A program made the position numbers and the translations under genes. This document shows positions 7,912-17,361 of a DNA stretch of 43,476 bases, piece by piece. Below the pieces are notes generated by a model, which did no database searches, was not told the DNA's origin, and saw only the letters and a list, made by a program, of their open reading frames with translations. How positions within the stretch are numbered: position 1 is the stretch's first letter; every line of letters begins with the position of its first letter. The stretch is from CAZAQS01 sp964486825 (GTDB lineage Bacteria > Chloroflexota > Anaerolineae > Anaerolineales > UBA4823): positions 1 through 43,476 of the forward strand of contig CAZAQS010000009.1 of assembly GCA_964486825.1 (NCBI GenBank). The letters are read 5' to 3'.

Positions 7912-10900
7912 TCAGGGAGCGACGCAATCCAAATGAAGGGTTAGCTGGTGTTCACCTTCTGAGATTTTAATATGTACAATGCCTTCATGGAGGTACGCTT
8001 CCTCCGCTTTTGATTTTCCATCCTCCCAAACCAGTTGCCCGTCAAGATGAACGCTCAACCCTTGCAAGGAAACCGGAAGGAGGATCTCTCCACTTGCTTT
8101 AGGGGGAGAGGTTAGATCGATGCTCCTCTCGCTGCAGGACAGGCTCTCCCATTTCGCTTGTAGCTCGCCCTCCAACAAAGGCAGCCTGCCTGAGACCCAT
8201 TTTGCGCTATCCCAGGCTGGCTCCAAGCTCCAGGTGGTGGGTGATGCTTGCCTGGCGCCCAGTACATAGGTGCTGAGAAACCAGGTCGGCGAGCTTCCCC
8301 ACCCGTGTGACAGGCTGGACCAGTAAAACTGATTCGAGTTAAACATCTCCCACCAGGTTGAAGCGCCTGCCTCGATCATGTATCCATGGTAACGTTTTAG
8401 GATATCTAACGCGTCCTCGATATGACCTGTTTTTCCGAGCGCCTCATAAACCCAATGCATCCCGTAGACGCCTATGACCGGCGTTTGTGGTCCCTGGGAG
8501 AGCATATCGACCAGTGATACCCCAATCTGGGAGGTGGCTTCTTCCGGTGCCAATCCGTACGCCAGTGCCCATGCCTGGGCATGAGGCCCTGGCTTTCTTC
8601 GGGTATCGCCGGATATACTGGTAAGGTAGCGGTGCTCCTCGGGTAGATAGAGCAGCTCGTTTGCCTTCTCACGCACCTGGTCGGCCTGCAGGTTTAAACG
8701 GCTCGACCTGTTCATATCATTCAGTAAGTTTGCGATCCTGGCAGCAGTGCGGAGTGTACCATAGTATTGGGCATTCACCGCAGTTGACTGGCCTGAGCGG
8801 CTGGCTGAACCATAGGTATCGATATAGGCGGTTTTGCTCCAACCATCCTCGGGAAGGTCCAGTAGCCCGCTCGTGCTGCTCTTGAAATGTTCCAGGTAAG
8901 CCAGGAATTCAAGTAAGGTAGGGTATGTTTCCTTAAGCAAACCCAGATCACCTGTCCTACGGTAATGATCTTCCAGGCTAGAAACCCATAACATGCCGAA
9001 GTCGAGCATATGAGCGCCTTCGCCGTTCGGTGCCAACGCTTTTGGTTGGCCTCCTTCAAATGCACTAGCCATGAAGCTGATTCCCCGCCTGAGAAGAGCG
9101 CTTTCGCCAAAGCTGGCACTGTTTGCCAGATCGATAAGATATGCATCTCCCCACCACTGGCCCCGCTCCCTCCAGGGAGTATCTGAATACGCATCCATCA
9201 TGTTCGGGTAGATGGACTCCACGCCAACCGACCAGATGCGGTTGAGCAGCGGGTCTGGGGTCTGAAAATCGCCTCGCAAGCTAAGTGGGTAGCGCTCTTC
9301 GTGCACCTGGATATTCGTAATTTCCACCGGCGCTTCGCCCCATACTGCGATAACTATATATCTTCCTGAACGGGAGTCCAGGGTTGAAATCGACCGAGAA
9401 TTACCGTCGAGAATCCAGGAGTCAACCTGGTTCCATTGGGCATGGGTCGTTCCGGGGAAAGGCAGGGGACGTAAGGTCCCTTCGAGTAGCCTCTCATCCC
9501 AGCCGATATCGACAACTGTGCCACTGGGACCTTTGATCACGGCTGACAACCTTCCGTGTACAGTCCTCCCTAAATCCAGCACCACATAACCAGGGCTGGA
9601 TTGGAAGGTAATGTTTGTCTGCCCACCAGATTGAAGTACCCGCTGGTCCTGGTTGCTCTTTGGTTCTGCCAGCAACATTCTGCGCCCGGCATGAGCACCT
9701 GGATCAAAAAGAGTGCTGTTATACAGGATGTTTGATCTGGGCAGGCTGAGACTGGCTCCCATTAGGAAAGGCTGCTCGATCGCCAGGCGGTGATCGCCTG
9801 GGCTTAGCGGCGTGCTGCTGGTATATACGTCTGGCCGCGTGCCTCCTGCCTGGTTCCATTGGAGGGTTTTCCCATCCTGGGTGATGGTATTAAGCGGCGG
9901 CGTACCATCGCACAAAAGGGTTTCTATATCGAACACGATTGGCTCTAAAACTTGAAAGTCAAGCGTATACGCCTGCCCTCCCGGTATCTCGTTGATCACT
10001 CGGCCTGGTGAGAGCACACCGCCATCGATCACATGATAAGGCATTTCAACTTCATCGAGCATCTCTATCGAACGGGGTTGGTAGCTGATCCCCGTGATCT
10101 CCCTGGCGGTTGCCGTGGTTTGCTCTGGCTGTGGCGGCAAGATGAAAGGCAAAGGCGCGCTTCCTTCATGGAAGAACTCGAAATATGGGACGAAAGCCGG
10201 GTAGTAATCTGGGACGGAAATGTCTTTAGCGACCGCAGTCTTCCAATCCGCATCTGGAAAATCTGGGTTCATCCAGTTAGCCGGTAGCTGCCTCAGATCC
10301 AGGATCTCGGTCGATCCGATCAAACCCCAGGCATGCACCAGGGCGGCGTCCGACCTCCAGGCTGTAGCAGCCAGAGCTTTCCATTCCGGGCTGGTTTTGA
10401 TCGTCATCTTCACGCCGTTCGCGGCGGCCCCTTGAAGCTGGGCTTGCAGGTAAGGCGTGATCGATTCGGAGCGCCGGTTGTTTGGCGACCATTGCACCAG
10501 GATCGCCAGAGTGTGTTTTCCTTTTGCCAGGCCTGGCAGGCGGTAGACGTCGTACTCGTGAAGGGTCTGGCTAAACCGAGCTGGCCCGCGTCCCAGGAAT
10601 TGGCCGTCCAGCCAAACCTGGTAGCGTGTATCGGCAAAGATTTGCAGGCTTGGATCTTTTAGTTGTTCCCCCAGCTCGAACGTCTTCCTGAATAATGCTA
10701 CTTCGTGCGCTTGTGGTGGCCCGGAATGCGTCCAGATTGGTTCTATTTTTTCGAAGGCATCTGCTATGGAGGTGATGGGCAAATAAATTGAGACCGGTCC
10801 TGTTCGTTCATTGCCCTTCACCAGAAGTCTGTCTCCCCCGATATGGATTGCAATGGACACGAAAAATACAACGAGAAACAGGTGGACCGCCCTGGGACGC

Positions 10901-10956
10901 TGCCACCTGCGAACCTCCGACACAATTTTGGGAATGCTCGAGGTTCTTTTTCTCAT
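7912..10956 (-). CDS. Alpha-L-rhamnosidase-like glycoside hydrolase (GH78 type), membrane-anchored
   Basis: A 1014-residue protein. Residues ~23-40 form a single hydrophobic segment (signal anchor), placing the rest outside the membrane. Beta-sandwich domains fill about 60-560 and an (alpha/alpha)6 barrel about 565-930, with a further beta domain at the C-terminus. The GH78 signature is visible as YSDTPWRERGQWWGDA (residues ~590-605), comparable to the family DCPQRDERLGWTGDA; Asp592, Glu597 and Asp604 align with the acidic residues there. GH78 enzymes remove alpha-L-rhamnose from glycans or glycosides. The specificity here is inferred, and GH78-like enzymes on other sugars exist. The ATG lacks a good ribosome-binding site; the gene lies 27 bases after the GH-A glycosidase and is probably read from its transcript. 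Confidence 0.82.
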   Translation of the reverse strand: MRKRTSSIPKIVSEVRRWQRPRAVHLFLVVFFVSIAIHIGGDRLLVKGNERTGPVSIYLPITSIADAFEKIEPIWTHSGPPQAHEVALFRKTFELGEQLKDPSLQIFADTRYQVWLDGQFLGRGPARFSQTLHEYDVYRLPGLAKGKHTLAILVQWSPNNRRSESITPYLQAQLQGAAANGVKMTIKTSPEWKALAATAWRSDAALVHAWGLIGSTEILDLRQLPANWMNPDFPDADWKTAVAKDISVPDYYPAFVPYFEFFHEGSAPLPFILPPQPEQTTATAREITGISYQPRSIEMLDEVEMPYHVIDGGVLSPGRVINEIPGGQAYTLDFQVLEPIVFDIETLLCDGTPPLNTITQDGKTLQWNQAGGTRPDVYTSSTPLSPGDHRLAIEQPFLMGASLSLPRSNILYNSTLFDPGAHAGRRMLLAEPKSNQDQRVLQSGGQTNITFQSSPGYVVLDLGRTVHGRLSAVIKGPSGTVVDIGWDERLLEGTLRPLPFPGTTHAQWNQVDSWILDGNSRSISTLDSRSGRYIVIAVWGEAPVEITNIQVHEERYPLSLRGDFQTPDPLLNRIWSVGVESIYPNMMDAYSDTPWRERGQWWGDAYLIDLANSASFGESALLRRGISFMASAFEGGQPKALAPNGEGAHMLDFGMLWVSSLEDHYRRTGDLGLLKETYPTLLEFLAYLEHFKSSTSGLLDLPEDGWSKTAYIDTYGSASRSGQSTAVNAQYYGTLRTAARIANLLNDMNRSSRLNLQADQVREKANELLYLPEEHRYLTSISGDTRRKPGPHAQAWALAYGLAPEEATSQIGVSLVDMLSQGPQTPVIGVYGMHWVYEALGKTGHIEDALDILKRYHGYMIEAGASTWWEMFNSNQFYWSSLSHGWGSSPTWFLSTYVLGARQASPTTWSLEPAWDSAKWVSGRLPLLEGELQAKWESLSCSERSIDLTSPPKASGEILLPVSLQGLSVHLDGQLVWEDGKSKAEEAYLHEGIVHIKISEGEHQLTLHLDCVAP

Positions 10957-10983
10957 CGGATGTATGATCGATAATTTACTGGC

Positions 10984-12531
10984 TCACCACTCCACGTATA
11001 CGGGTTGTGGTGTGACGTTAACAGAAAGCCCGTTGAGCGATACCGAGCCTCCGTACATATCCCAGGCGCCCTTTGGCGCAGAGGATAAATTGGCAACCGC
11101 AGGAGCTCCATCCCTGGACCAGATTACCCAGACCATTCTCCGCCCGTTATTGAATTCGTAGCCTTTCACTCCCGGCAGTTCAACGATCTCCCGCCCGCCA
11201 CGCATATCACCCAGCTTGCTGCGGCTGAAAGCGTACGCCCGGTAAGCTTTATTTTGAGGGTCTGAGTCATCGAACAAGCCGCTCTTCAGCCAGGGGTCGA
11301 CAGTGCTGTACCAGATCACGCCCTGAAGGCCCTCTGCGATAGCAGCGGCGTAGGCTTGGGCGATATAGATGGCTTTGGTTGTATCAAAATCGGTAGTGTT
11401 TACGCAATAGGGATCGGTCATGAAATGGCCGCAGCGTAATGAGATCTCGGTTGCCATGAGGAACTTGCCTGAGACGCTATACTGGTTCAGCACCTCTCGG
11501 ATAAACCTGGTTTTTGTCACCAGTGCAGGCACTCTCCCGGAATCTGAGTTTGGATAATTCCAGCCCCAGTTATAATAGTCACCGACGGTTCCCGTGTAAT
11601 CGTTGTAGGCGTGGAAGCCAATCCCGTCGAAAGCGTTAGCTGCCCCATTCACGAGCAGCCCTTCCAGGTAGGTGGATTGGTCATAGGTGCAGTAAGGTGG
11701 TAGCCGGGGATCGCATCCCATCAGCAATCCCCCGATCATCACTTTCGAGGAGGGATCGGCAGCCTTGACCCTCGGATAGCTGGCCTTCAATAGATTCGCG
11801 TAAAATTCTGCCCCTTCGTATGGAACATTCTCGTCTGAACTTCCTAGACAGCCAAAGGGGCTATTGGGCGGTACAAAGCCAGGATCCACATCGGGCTCAT
11901 TCCAGATCTGCCAATGTTTGACATTATAGGGTGGAACGCTATATCTGCGAACCGCAGCTTCGAGAAAGGATGCGAAGGTGTTGACATCCTTCATCCGGCC
12001 GCAATATATTCCGTCCTGAACTTGAGCCCACCGGGGTGTACTGCGCACGACCAGGATGACACTCATCCCGCGCTTATAAGCGTCGATCAGTTCCTTCTCT
12101 AGCTCTGCAACGGCAGTCCAATTATAAACCGTGGGGTTGTCGGGCTGCACGTCTGACCATAACAATCCGTTCTTGCGCACCCAGGTGGTGCCCGCAGTAC
12201 TGACTTCTTCCAGCTTGTGTTCTGCTGTGATGAAGCGCATTTCTACTCCGAAGGCGGTCTGCATGGGATAGTTCTGGCGCATGAATGGCATATGCAGATT
12301 GTAGATCGCAGAACTCGCCGCGGCTTCAACATCTTCATTCTGACTGGCGCCTACTGCTTGCCCATGGTCCTCATCCGGTGCAACTTCACCCTGTTTTTCG
12401 ATGGCCTGAGCCGGTTCAATACTTGTCAGGGGTATTTCTTGCGGGTCCAGGCCTGGGAATGAAACGATTGTGACCAAAATCACTACACCAGCAGCAAGTA
12501 TGAAGATCAGTGGTTTTGTTCTCAGTGACAT
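10984..12531 (-). CDS. Clan GH-A glycosidase (GH39/GH5-like), secreted or membrane-anchored
   Basis: A 515-residue protein with an N-terminal hydrophobic helix (about 8-25) followed by an acidic linker to residue ~75, so it is exported and may stay anchored. The TIM-barrel domain carries the clan GH-A acid/base Glu in HWQIWNEPDVDP (Glu212) and a candidate nucleophile Glu in FLMATEISLRCG (Glu362); GFHAYND between them fits the barrel strand before the nucleophile. The ~70-residue C-terminal beta domain ends the protein. Family placement between GH39, GH5 and related groups is uncertain and the substrate is not known. ATG 12531 is preceded by CAGGAG with 7 bases spacing. It heads the minus-strand glycan gene group downstream of rph. 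Confidence 0.78.
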   Translation of the reverse strand: MSLRTKPLIFILAAGVVILVTIVSFPGLDPQEIPLTSIEPAQAIEKQGEVAPDEDHGQAVGASQNEDVEAAASSAIYNLHMPFMRQNYPMQTAFGVEMRFITAEHKLEEVSTAGTTWVRKNGLLWSDVQPDNPTVYNWTAVAELEKELIDAYKRGMSVILVVRSTPRWAQVQDGIYCGRMKDVNTFASFLEAAVRRYSVPPYNVKHWQIWNEPDVDPGFVPPNSPFGCLGSSDENVPYEGAEFYANLLKASYPRVKAADPSSKVMIGGLLMGCDPRLPPYCTYDQSTYLEGLLVNGAANAFDGIGFHAYNDYTGTVGDYYNWGWNYPNSDSGRVPALVTKTRFIREVLNQYSVSGKFLMATEISLRCGHFMTDPYCVNTTDFDTTKAIYIAQAYAAAIAEGLQGVIWYSTVDPWLKSGLFDDSDPQNKAYRAYAFSRSKLGDMRGGREIVELPGVKGYEFNNGRRMVWVIWSRDGAPAVANLSSAPKGAWDMYGGSVSLNGLSVNVTPQPVYVEW

Positions 12532-12619
12532 AAGGATGCTCCTGTATAGATAAGGGTGGGAATCGTGGGGGAAAGCGCAAAGATAATCTGAAGCATTCTC
12601 CCATAATCAAAATAGTCTG

Positions 12620-13339
12620 TCAAGCGGAAGAAAGTACTGTTCTTTGAAGCACCAGCAGCTCGCCAATGCCTTTATAAGCCAGGTCGAGCAAGTCATCCAG
12701 GGCTGACCGTCGAAAAGTGCCTTCCTCGCCGGTCGCCTGGATTTCGATAAATTCACCCTTATCATTCATGACTACATTCACATCTACCTCTGCGCGGCTA
12801 TCTTCTTCATAGCACAAGTCCAATACCGCCAGGCCATTGACGATACCTACACTTGTAGCAGCCACCGCACTCTTGATCACATTTTCTCCCAGGTCGCCCC
12901 TCTCGGATAATTTTCGTAAGGCAATCGCCAGAGCCACGAAAGCGCCCGTTACAGCTGCGGTCCGGGTGCCTCCGTCGGCCTGGAGCACATCGCAGTCCAG
13001 GATGCAGGTGTGCGAGCCCAATTTTTCCAGGTCCACTGCCGCGCGCAGGCTACGACCGATCAAGCGACGGATTTCTTGGGCCCGGCCTCCTGAAGCAGAG
13101 ACTTCACGGTTGGAGCGCTCCACCGTCGAGCGCGGCAGCATGGCGTACTCGCCGGTCACCCATCCACCTGCTATCCCCTGGGTTTGCATCCAGCGCGGCA
13201 CGCCCTCCTGGATCGTAGCGTTGCACAGCACTTTCGTCTTCCCGACAGTGATCAGTACTGAGCCTTCCGGGTACTCGATATAGCCTGGAAGGATCTCTAC
13301 TTTCCTCAGTTCATCTGCCTTGCGCCCGTTCGCTCGCAT
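12620..13339 (-). CDS. rph: Ribonuclease PH
   Basis: A 239-residue phosphorolytic 3'-5' exoribonuclease that trims the 3' ends of tRNA precursors using inorganic phosphate. The length and the whole sequence are typical of RNase PH: the N-terminal block R-x-N-G-R-x-A-D-E-L-R-x-V, then GWVTGEYAMLPRST, the conserved GGRAQEIRRLIGRSLRA arginine-rich phosphate/RNA site, and CDVLQADGGTRTA. ATG 13339 follows AGGGAGG with 8 bases spacing. No HAM1-type pyrophosphatase is fused or adjacent, unlike in some bacteria where rph and rdgB are joined. An 88-base gap with no clear terminator separates it from the glycosidase downstream. Confidence 0.95.
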   Translation of the reverse strand: MRANGRKADELRKVEILPGYIEYPEGSVLITVGKTKVLCNATIQEGVPRWMQTQGIAGGWVTGEYAMLPRSTVERSNREVSASGGRAQEIRRLIGRSLRAAVDLEKLGSHTCILDCDVLQADGGTRTAAVTGAFVALAIALRKLSERGDLGENVIKSAVAATSVGIVNGLAVLDLCYEEDSRAEVDVNVVMNDKGEFIEIQATGEEGTFRRSALDDLLDLAYKGIGELLVLQRTVLSSA

Positions 13340-13489
13340 GACCCTGCCTCCCTTTTCTTTCTGGCCTTGATGGATAAAGATAACAGGAGGTTACCATAGT
13401 CCATAGCTAATCGTTGCTCGAAGTTTTATTCTTTCAAGGCAATATAAAGTGGATAAGGCTATCTTCGTCCATATGGAAGCTTAACAATA

Positions 13490-13522
13490 ACGGGATGACC
13501 AGCATATCGCCAGCCATCCCGT
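13490..13522 (-). terminator. Hairpin, probable terminator of the DinB-like gene
   Basis: ACGGGATG (13490-13497) and CATCCCGT (13515-13522) form an 8-base perfect stem with a 17-base loop, about 50 bases past the stop of the minus-strand DinB-like gene. On the minus strand it is followed by TATTGTT, a weak U-rich run. The rest of the gap from 13340 to 13489 shows no coding potential I can support. Confidence 0.5.
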
Positions 13523-13570
13523 CTTTACTGTATTGGAGAATTGGAATTGCCCTGGCGTTTCTAGAGTTTA

Positions 13571-14056
13571 TTACCTCACCCTCTCGATCAACTGGCGGAT
13601 GGTGCCCAGGTGGTAAGCAGCATGCGGGACCAGGGCGATCAAGCCGCTCAAATACTGCTCCTCTATCTCGGTTTGCTGTTTCAATGTCTGTCTTAGCGTC
13701 TCGAACTCCGTTCGCAGGTCGTTACGCAACCTGTCCCACCCGCCTTCGTCTTTTTCGAGCACGCGCCAGCTTTCCTCCCACTCCCCAAATGGTTCACCTC
13801 GGATCGCAGCGTTCATCGCCGATAGGCTCCAACGCAGGTGTTCGGTGTTCGCCGCGATAGTCGTTCCTCTGTTGCCGCTGCTGTCGGCGGAGGTAGAGGC
13901 CTCTTCAGCCGAGACTTCCTGAAGGATACCCAGGACGCCAGAATCTGGCTCGTTATCGATGAACCAGGTCCTTGACGGGTCGGGTGGGCCTTCATATGCT
14001 TCTGTCAGGAGCTCGACGATGGAATCTATTAATGTGGTAGTAGATACCATTTTCAT
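13571..14056 (-). CDS. DinB-like four-helix protein
   Basis: A ~161-residue protein resembling the DinB/DUF664-type four-helix bundle: STTTLIDSIVELLTEA at the start, NTEHLRWSLSAMNAAIRGE in the second helix and HAAYHLGTIRQLIERVR at the end. The His residues in NTEHLRW and HAAYHLG correspond to usual DinB metal-ligand positions. Bacterial DinB-type proteins include metal-dependent thiol transferases (bacillithiol or mycothiol) but most are uncharacterised, so no reaction is assigned. ATG 14056 was chosen because an AGGAGG lies 15 bases upstream; that spacing is long and ATG 14050 is also possible. The gene is transcribed divergently from the sensor kinase. Confidence 0.72.
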   Translation of the reverse strand: MKMVSTTTLIDSIVELLTEAYEGPPDPSRTWFIDNEPDSGVLGILQEVSAEEASTSADSSGNRGTTIAANTEHLRWSLSAMNAAIRGEPFGEWEESWRVLEKDEGGWDRLRNDLRTEFETLRQTLKQQTEIEEQYLSGLIALVPHAAYHLGTIRQLIERVR

Positions 14057-14152
14057 CTTATTTTTATTACACCTCCTGATATCCCCGTAATTTGACAAAT
14101 TCTAACATAACCAACGCTAAGTTTGTTACCAAGTGCGCCGGGGTAGCTGATC

Positions 14153-16075
14153 GTGAAGGTGAGTTTTTGGAGTAAAATAGGCATTGTGAACCGAGCCCGA
14201 GTAATCCGTCCTCCAGATTTCCCATCCTGGTTATTGCCCTGGGTTGTGGCAGCAATAACCTTTATCATTGTTTCCCTTTATAAGATCCTACAATTTGTCC
14301 TAGGCTGGTCCTGGCGATCTTGGGGAGAAGCCCTATTCGATCTGGCTGGCATTCTGGGGCTGGCAATAGGGGCATATACGATCGCCCTGATCTATCAAAG
14401 GATCAACCAGGAGCGTGAGCGGACCAGAGAGATAATGGAGACCCAGGTGCGCCTGGCGGAAGGGGCCAACCAACGCCTGGCAGCCGTGTTCCGCCTGCGC
14501 AAGCAGTTCTTAGACGCCAGTGACGAAAGTGAGATCATAGATTGGTTATTGCGGTTGGCGGTAGAGGCGGCTGGTGGAAGTGGTGTCTCCTTCGTCCCGC
14601 TGGATGAGCACGGGCAACCGCTGGCTGCTCATGGATTTGGAGACGCCCCACCTCCCATTACGGAGGCCTGGGTGGAGTACCTGGCTTCTCCGGCTGTGCG
14701 TGACCGCTGCAAGGTATGTGAAAACTACAACCACCTTTCTACCAGCTGTCCATTGCTGAAAGGCCCTTTTTCAGAATCAATAGGCATTTTCTGCCTGCCG
14801 GTGCGCAGGGGGGAGCGGGAATTCGGTGTCTTGAATTTATATTTGCCGGATGCAGAAAAGCTGGATCAAGAAACACGTATTTTCCTGCAGTCGCTGGTGG
14901 ATGAAACTGCCGTGGGGTTGGAGGGGGTCTGGCTGCGCAGACGGGAGCTCAGCGCCCTACGCCAGCTCCAATCGGTCCGGCAAAAATCCGACCTGACTGC
15001 CCTTTTGTCCGGGTTGCTTGAGAACGTCCAACAGACCCTGGAAGCTGATTTTGCTTTCCTGGTTGTCCGTGACCCCGAAGAGAGCGACATGCTGTCAGGA
15101 ACCAGCCAGGCTTTGCGCTTTCAGGAGAAAGCCTACTGCGGTGAGTTCCCCGTCCAGGCGCACGCTTTCGTGGACGGGATCGTACAGGGAGTGATCGAAT
15201 CTGGAGAGCCTGTAAATCTCAGCACTACTTCTGCTGATTCCAGTGCTCGCCCGGGAGTGCGAGCCGTACTGGCTGTCCCGCTTCTGGCAGTCGACCAATC
15301 TCCCTTAGGCGCCTTGTTGGTGGGTAACCGGCGGGCTAAGAACTTTCACCAGCGCCAGCTTACTCTTTTGCTCACCGTTGCCGGCCAAATTTCTCTCGTC
15401 GTCCAGAACACCCGCCAGATATCAGAGCTGCAGTATAAAACCATGATGGAAGAGCGGACCCGCCTGGCACGCGAGATCCATGATGGGCTGGCCCAAACCC
15501 TGGGTTTTTTGAAGCTGCAAACCGCGCAAATGCTAAGCTATTTAGACCGGGGAGATTTCAATAAGCTTAAACAGAGCATCCGCACCTACTACGAAACACT
15601 CTCGACGGCCTATGAAGACGCTCGTTATGCGATCGATGGATTGCGGATATCCCCGACAGGCAACCGGTTGAATACCTGGATCGAACAGACTCTGAATGAG
15701 TTTCTCGACAGCCCGGGTATGTCCCAATTGGATGTCAGCCTGGAGTGCATGGAAGTCAACTCGGAAATCCTTTCGGAAGTACAGGCGCAGCTCATCCGCA
15801 TCCTCCAAGAGGCGCTCAGCAATGTACGCAAACACGCGGCAGCAAGTCATGTATGGGTATCTTGTTACGAGCAGGAGAGAGACCTGGTGCTGGAAATCCG
15901 GGATGATGGGTGCGGTTTTTCCCCGGATGATGTCCCCGGTCACTCCCAACACGGGCTGCGAGGCATGCGAGAGCGGGCTGAGCTTATTGGTGCGGATTTT
16001 CAGGTGATCAGCCGTCCGCTACAAGGGACTACCATCCGGTTGTGTTTACCGATGCGTGTAGGAGTGACAATATGA
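14153..16075 (+). CDS. Membrane sensor histidine kinase (NarL-partner class) with cysteine-rich GAF-like domain
   Basis: A 640-residue kinase. Two hydrophobic segments (about 24-50 and 62-80) lead into a linker coiled coil, a GAF-like domain (about 125-262), a second GAF-like domain (about 280-420) and a HisKA_3/HATPase_c module. The phosphorylated His is His443 in LAREIHDGLAQTLG; the N-box is LQEALSNVRKHA (Asn557) and the G-boxes are DDGCGF and GLRGMRERA. The first GAF-like domain carries Cys186, Cys189, Cys199 and Cys214 (C-x2-C-x9-C-x14-C), a possible metal or redox site. The stop overlaps the response regulator start as ATGA, so the two form a pair. A GTG at 14153 is used; GTG 14186 is an alternative. 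The location next to the oxidase operon suggests oxygen or redox sensing, which is inference. Confidence 0.9.
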   Translation: MKVSFWSKIGIVNRARVIRPPDFPSWLLPWVVAAITFIIVSLYKILQFVLGWSWRSWGEALFDLAGILGLAIGAYTIALIYQRINQERERTREIMETQVRLAEGANQRLAAVFRLRKQFLDASDESEIIDWLLRLAVEAAGGSGVSFVPLDEHGQPLAAHGFGDAPPPITEAWVEYLASPAVRDRCKVCENYNHLSTSCPLLKGPFSESIGIFCLPVRRGEREFGVLNLYLPDAEKLDQETRIFLQSLVDETAVGLEGVWLRRRELSALRQLQSVRQKSDLTALLSGLLENVQQTLEADFAFLVVRDPEESDMLSGTSQALRFQEKAYCGEFPVQAHAFVDGIVQGVIESGEPVNLSTTSADSSARPGVRAVLAVPLLAVDQSPLGALLVGNRRAKNFHQRQLTLLLTVAGQISLVVQNTRQISELQYKTMMEERTRLAREIHDGLAQTLGFLKLQTAQMLSYLDRGDFNKLKQSIRTYYETLSTAYEDARYAIDGLRISPTGNRLNTWIEQTLNEFLDSPGMSQLDVSLECMEVNSEILSEVQAQLIRILQEALSNVRKHAAASHVWVSCYEQERDLVLEIRDDGCGFSPDDVPGHSQHGLRGMRERAELIGADFQVISRPLQGTTIRLCLPMRVGVTI

Positions 16076-16722
16076 TGAAGCCTATTCGCCTTGTGATAGT
16101 TGATGACCATGCTCTATTCAGAGCTGGATTGGTTGGCCTGCTGGAAGAGATGCGCGAATTTGAAGTCGTCGGGGAGGCGGGAAATGGAAAGGAAGCCTTG
16201 AACGTGGTCTCCTCCACCCTACCTGATTTGATCCTGCTAGACGTGAATATGCCAATTATGAATGGCGTGGAAACGGTTGCAGCCATCAAGGAGATGCGAA
16301 ATACACCCCGTATCGTTATGTTGACGATCTCCAAGCATGAAGAAGACTTATTCGGGGCCATTAACGCCGGCGCAGATGGTTATTTATTGAAAAATGCAGA
16401 GCCTGAGGAGTTACGTAAAGCGATCTTGCAAGTATATGACGGTAAATCTGTACTCTCCCCCGAAGTCACCCGGCCGTTGCTTAAGGCCGTTGCTAATAGC
16501 CAGGGGATGGTTATGGATGGCGGCCTGAGTAAGCGCGAGTTGGAGGTACTGGAGTTGCTGGCCCAAGGGCGAACAACCACTCAGATCGCAGCAGACCTTT
16601 TCGTGTCCGAGAACACGGTCAAAACCCACGTACGCCATATTTTGGGGAAAATGGAAGCTTCAAACCGGGCTGAAGCAGTTAGCAAAGCCACACAGATGGG
16701 TTTAATTCGCTCCGACAGGTAA
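16072..16722 (+). CDS. NarL/FixJ-family response regulator
   Basis: A 216-residue two-domain regulator. The receiver domain has the acidic pair Asp11-Asp12 in IVDDHALFRAG, the phospho-acceptor Asp57 in LILLDVNMP, a Thr in IVMLTISK and Lys105 in GYLLKNAEPE, so it looks fully competent. The C-terminal LuxR-type helix-turn-helix is SKRELEVLELLAQGRTTTQI and SENTVKTHVRHILGKM. ATG 16072 follows TAGGAG and overlaps the kinase stop, so kinase and regulator are translationally coupled. A strong hairpin ends the unit 14 bases after the stop. The target genes are not shown by the sequence; the oxidase operon just downstream is the obvious candidate. Confidence 0.95.
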   Translation: MMKPIRLVIVDDHALFRAGLVGLLEEMREFEVVGEAGNGKEALNVVSSTLPDLILLDVNMPIMNGVETVAAIKEMRNTPRIVMLTISKHEEDLFGAINAGADGYLLKNAEPEELRKAILQVYDGKSVLSPEVTRPLLKAVANSQGMVMDGGLSKRELEVLELLAQGRTTTQIAADLFVSENTVKTHVRHILGKMEASNRAEAVSKATQMGLIRSDR

Positions 16723-16735
16723 CCAGATATATTAA

Positions 16736-16770
16736 CAGAAGGGTGATGTCCAAATCACCCTTCTGGATTT
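16736..16770 (+). terminator. Intrinsic terminator after the two-component operon
   Basis: A perfect 12-base stem (16736-16747 with 16754-16765), a 6-base loop, then GATTTTA. It lies 14 bases after the response regulator stop and separates the two-component operon from the oxidase operon. The U-run is short, so some readthrough into the cox genes is possible. Confidence 0.75.
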
Positions 16771-16941
16771 TACAAATAGTCTCTCAGACAAGGGGGTGAT
16801 GAATGACAAATACGGCCATTTTAGGTAAATTTAATCTGGTAGAAATATGGGCTGGAAATCATCCCTGCTCGATCGCGCCCGCCCGAGCATTCACCAATGT
16901 GTATAGCCGGAATCCCAGGGAGAGTAACAGGAAAGACTTCC

Positions 16942-17361
16942 ATGGAGAGTTCAATAGTAAAAGATTCACGTCGTGTTTTGATTGTTTCTAGCCATCCCCT
17001 GTTTGGGAAGGGACTTCGCCGGCTCTTGGAAGAAAGAGGTGAGGCTGATGTGCGGGTGGTGGGTATGGTTTCAAGTGTGGAAGAGGCTGTTGCTGCCCTA
17101 CAGTCTGTTCACCTGGACCTTGTGATTGTTGATTATGACGATGAACAGGTAAACCGGGATGAGTTCCTGGCGCGTTTCGTTGAAAGCGCCGGACAGTTAC
17201 GGGTTGTGCTTTTATCGCTTAAAGAGGGTGGTAGTGAAGCGATCGTCTACGACCGGCGCAACCTGGCAGCCGCACAGATCGACGATTGGCTGAGGGAGTG
17301 GACTTATTCTGGAAGGACGGAGACGCGGGTAGTGAAGGAGATCGATCAGAGGAGATCAAAT
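16942..17361 (+). CDS. Degenerate receiver domain, open in frame into coxB
   Basis: A 140-codon stretch encoding a NarL-type receiver-like domain. RVLIVSSHPLFGKGLRRLLE is the first strand and helix, and LDLVIVDYDDE holds the phospho-acceptor position (Asp64). The acidic pair normally just before HPLF is replaced by Ser16-Ser17 and the usual conserved Lys near residue 105 is missing, so ordinary phosphorylation is doubtful. There is no stop codon before the coxB ATG at 17362; the reading frame runs straight through. ATG 16942 was chosen because AGGAAAG precedes it; an ATG at 16897 is also in frame. Whether it is made as a separate product, as a fusion with CoxB, or is a decayed regulator is not known. 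Bases 16771-16941 hold no gene I can firmly support. Confidence 0.6.
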
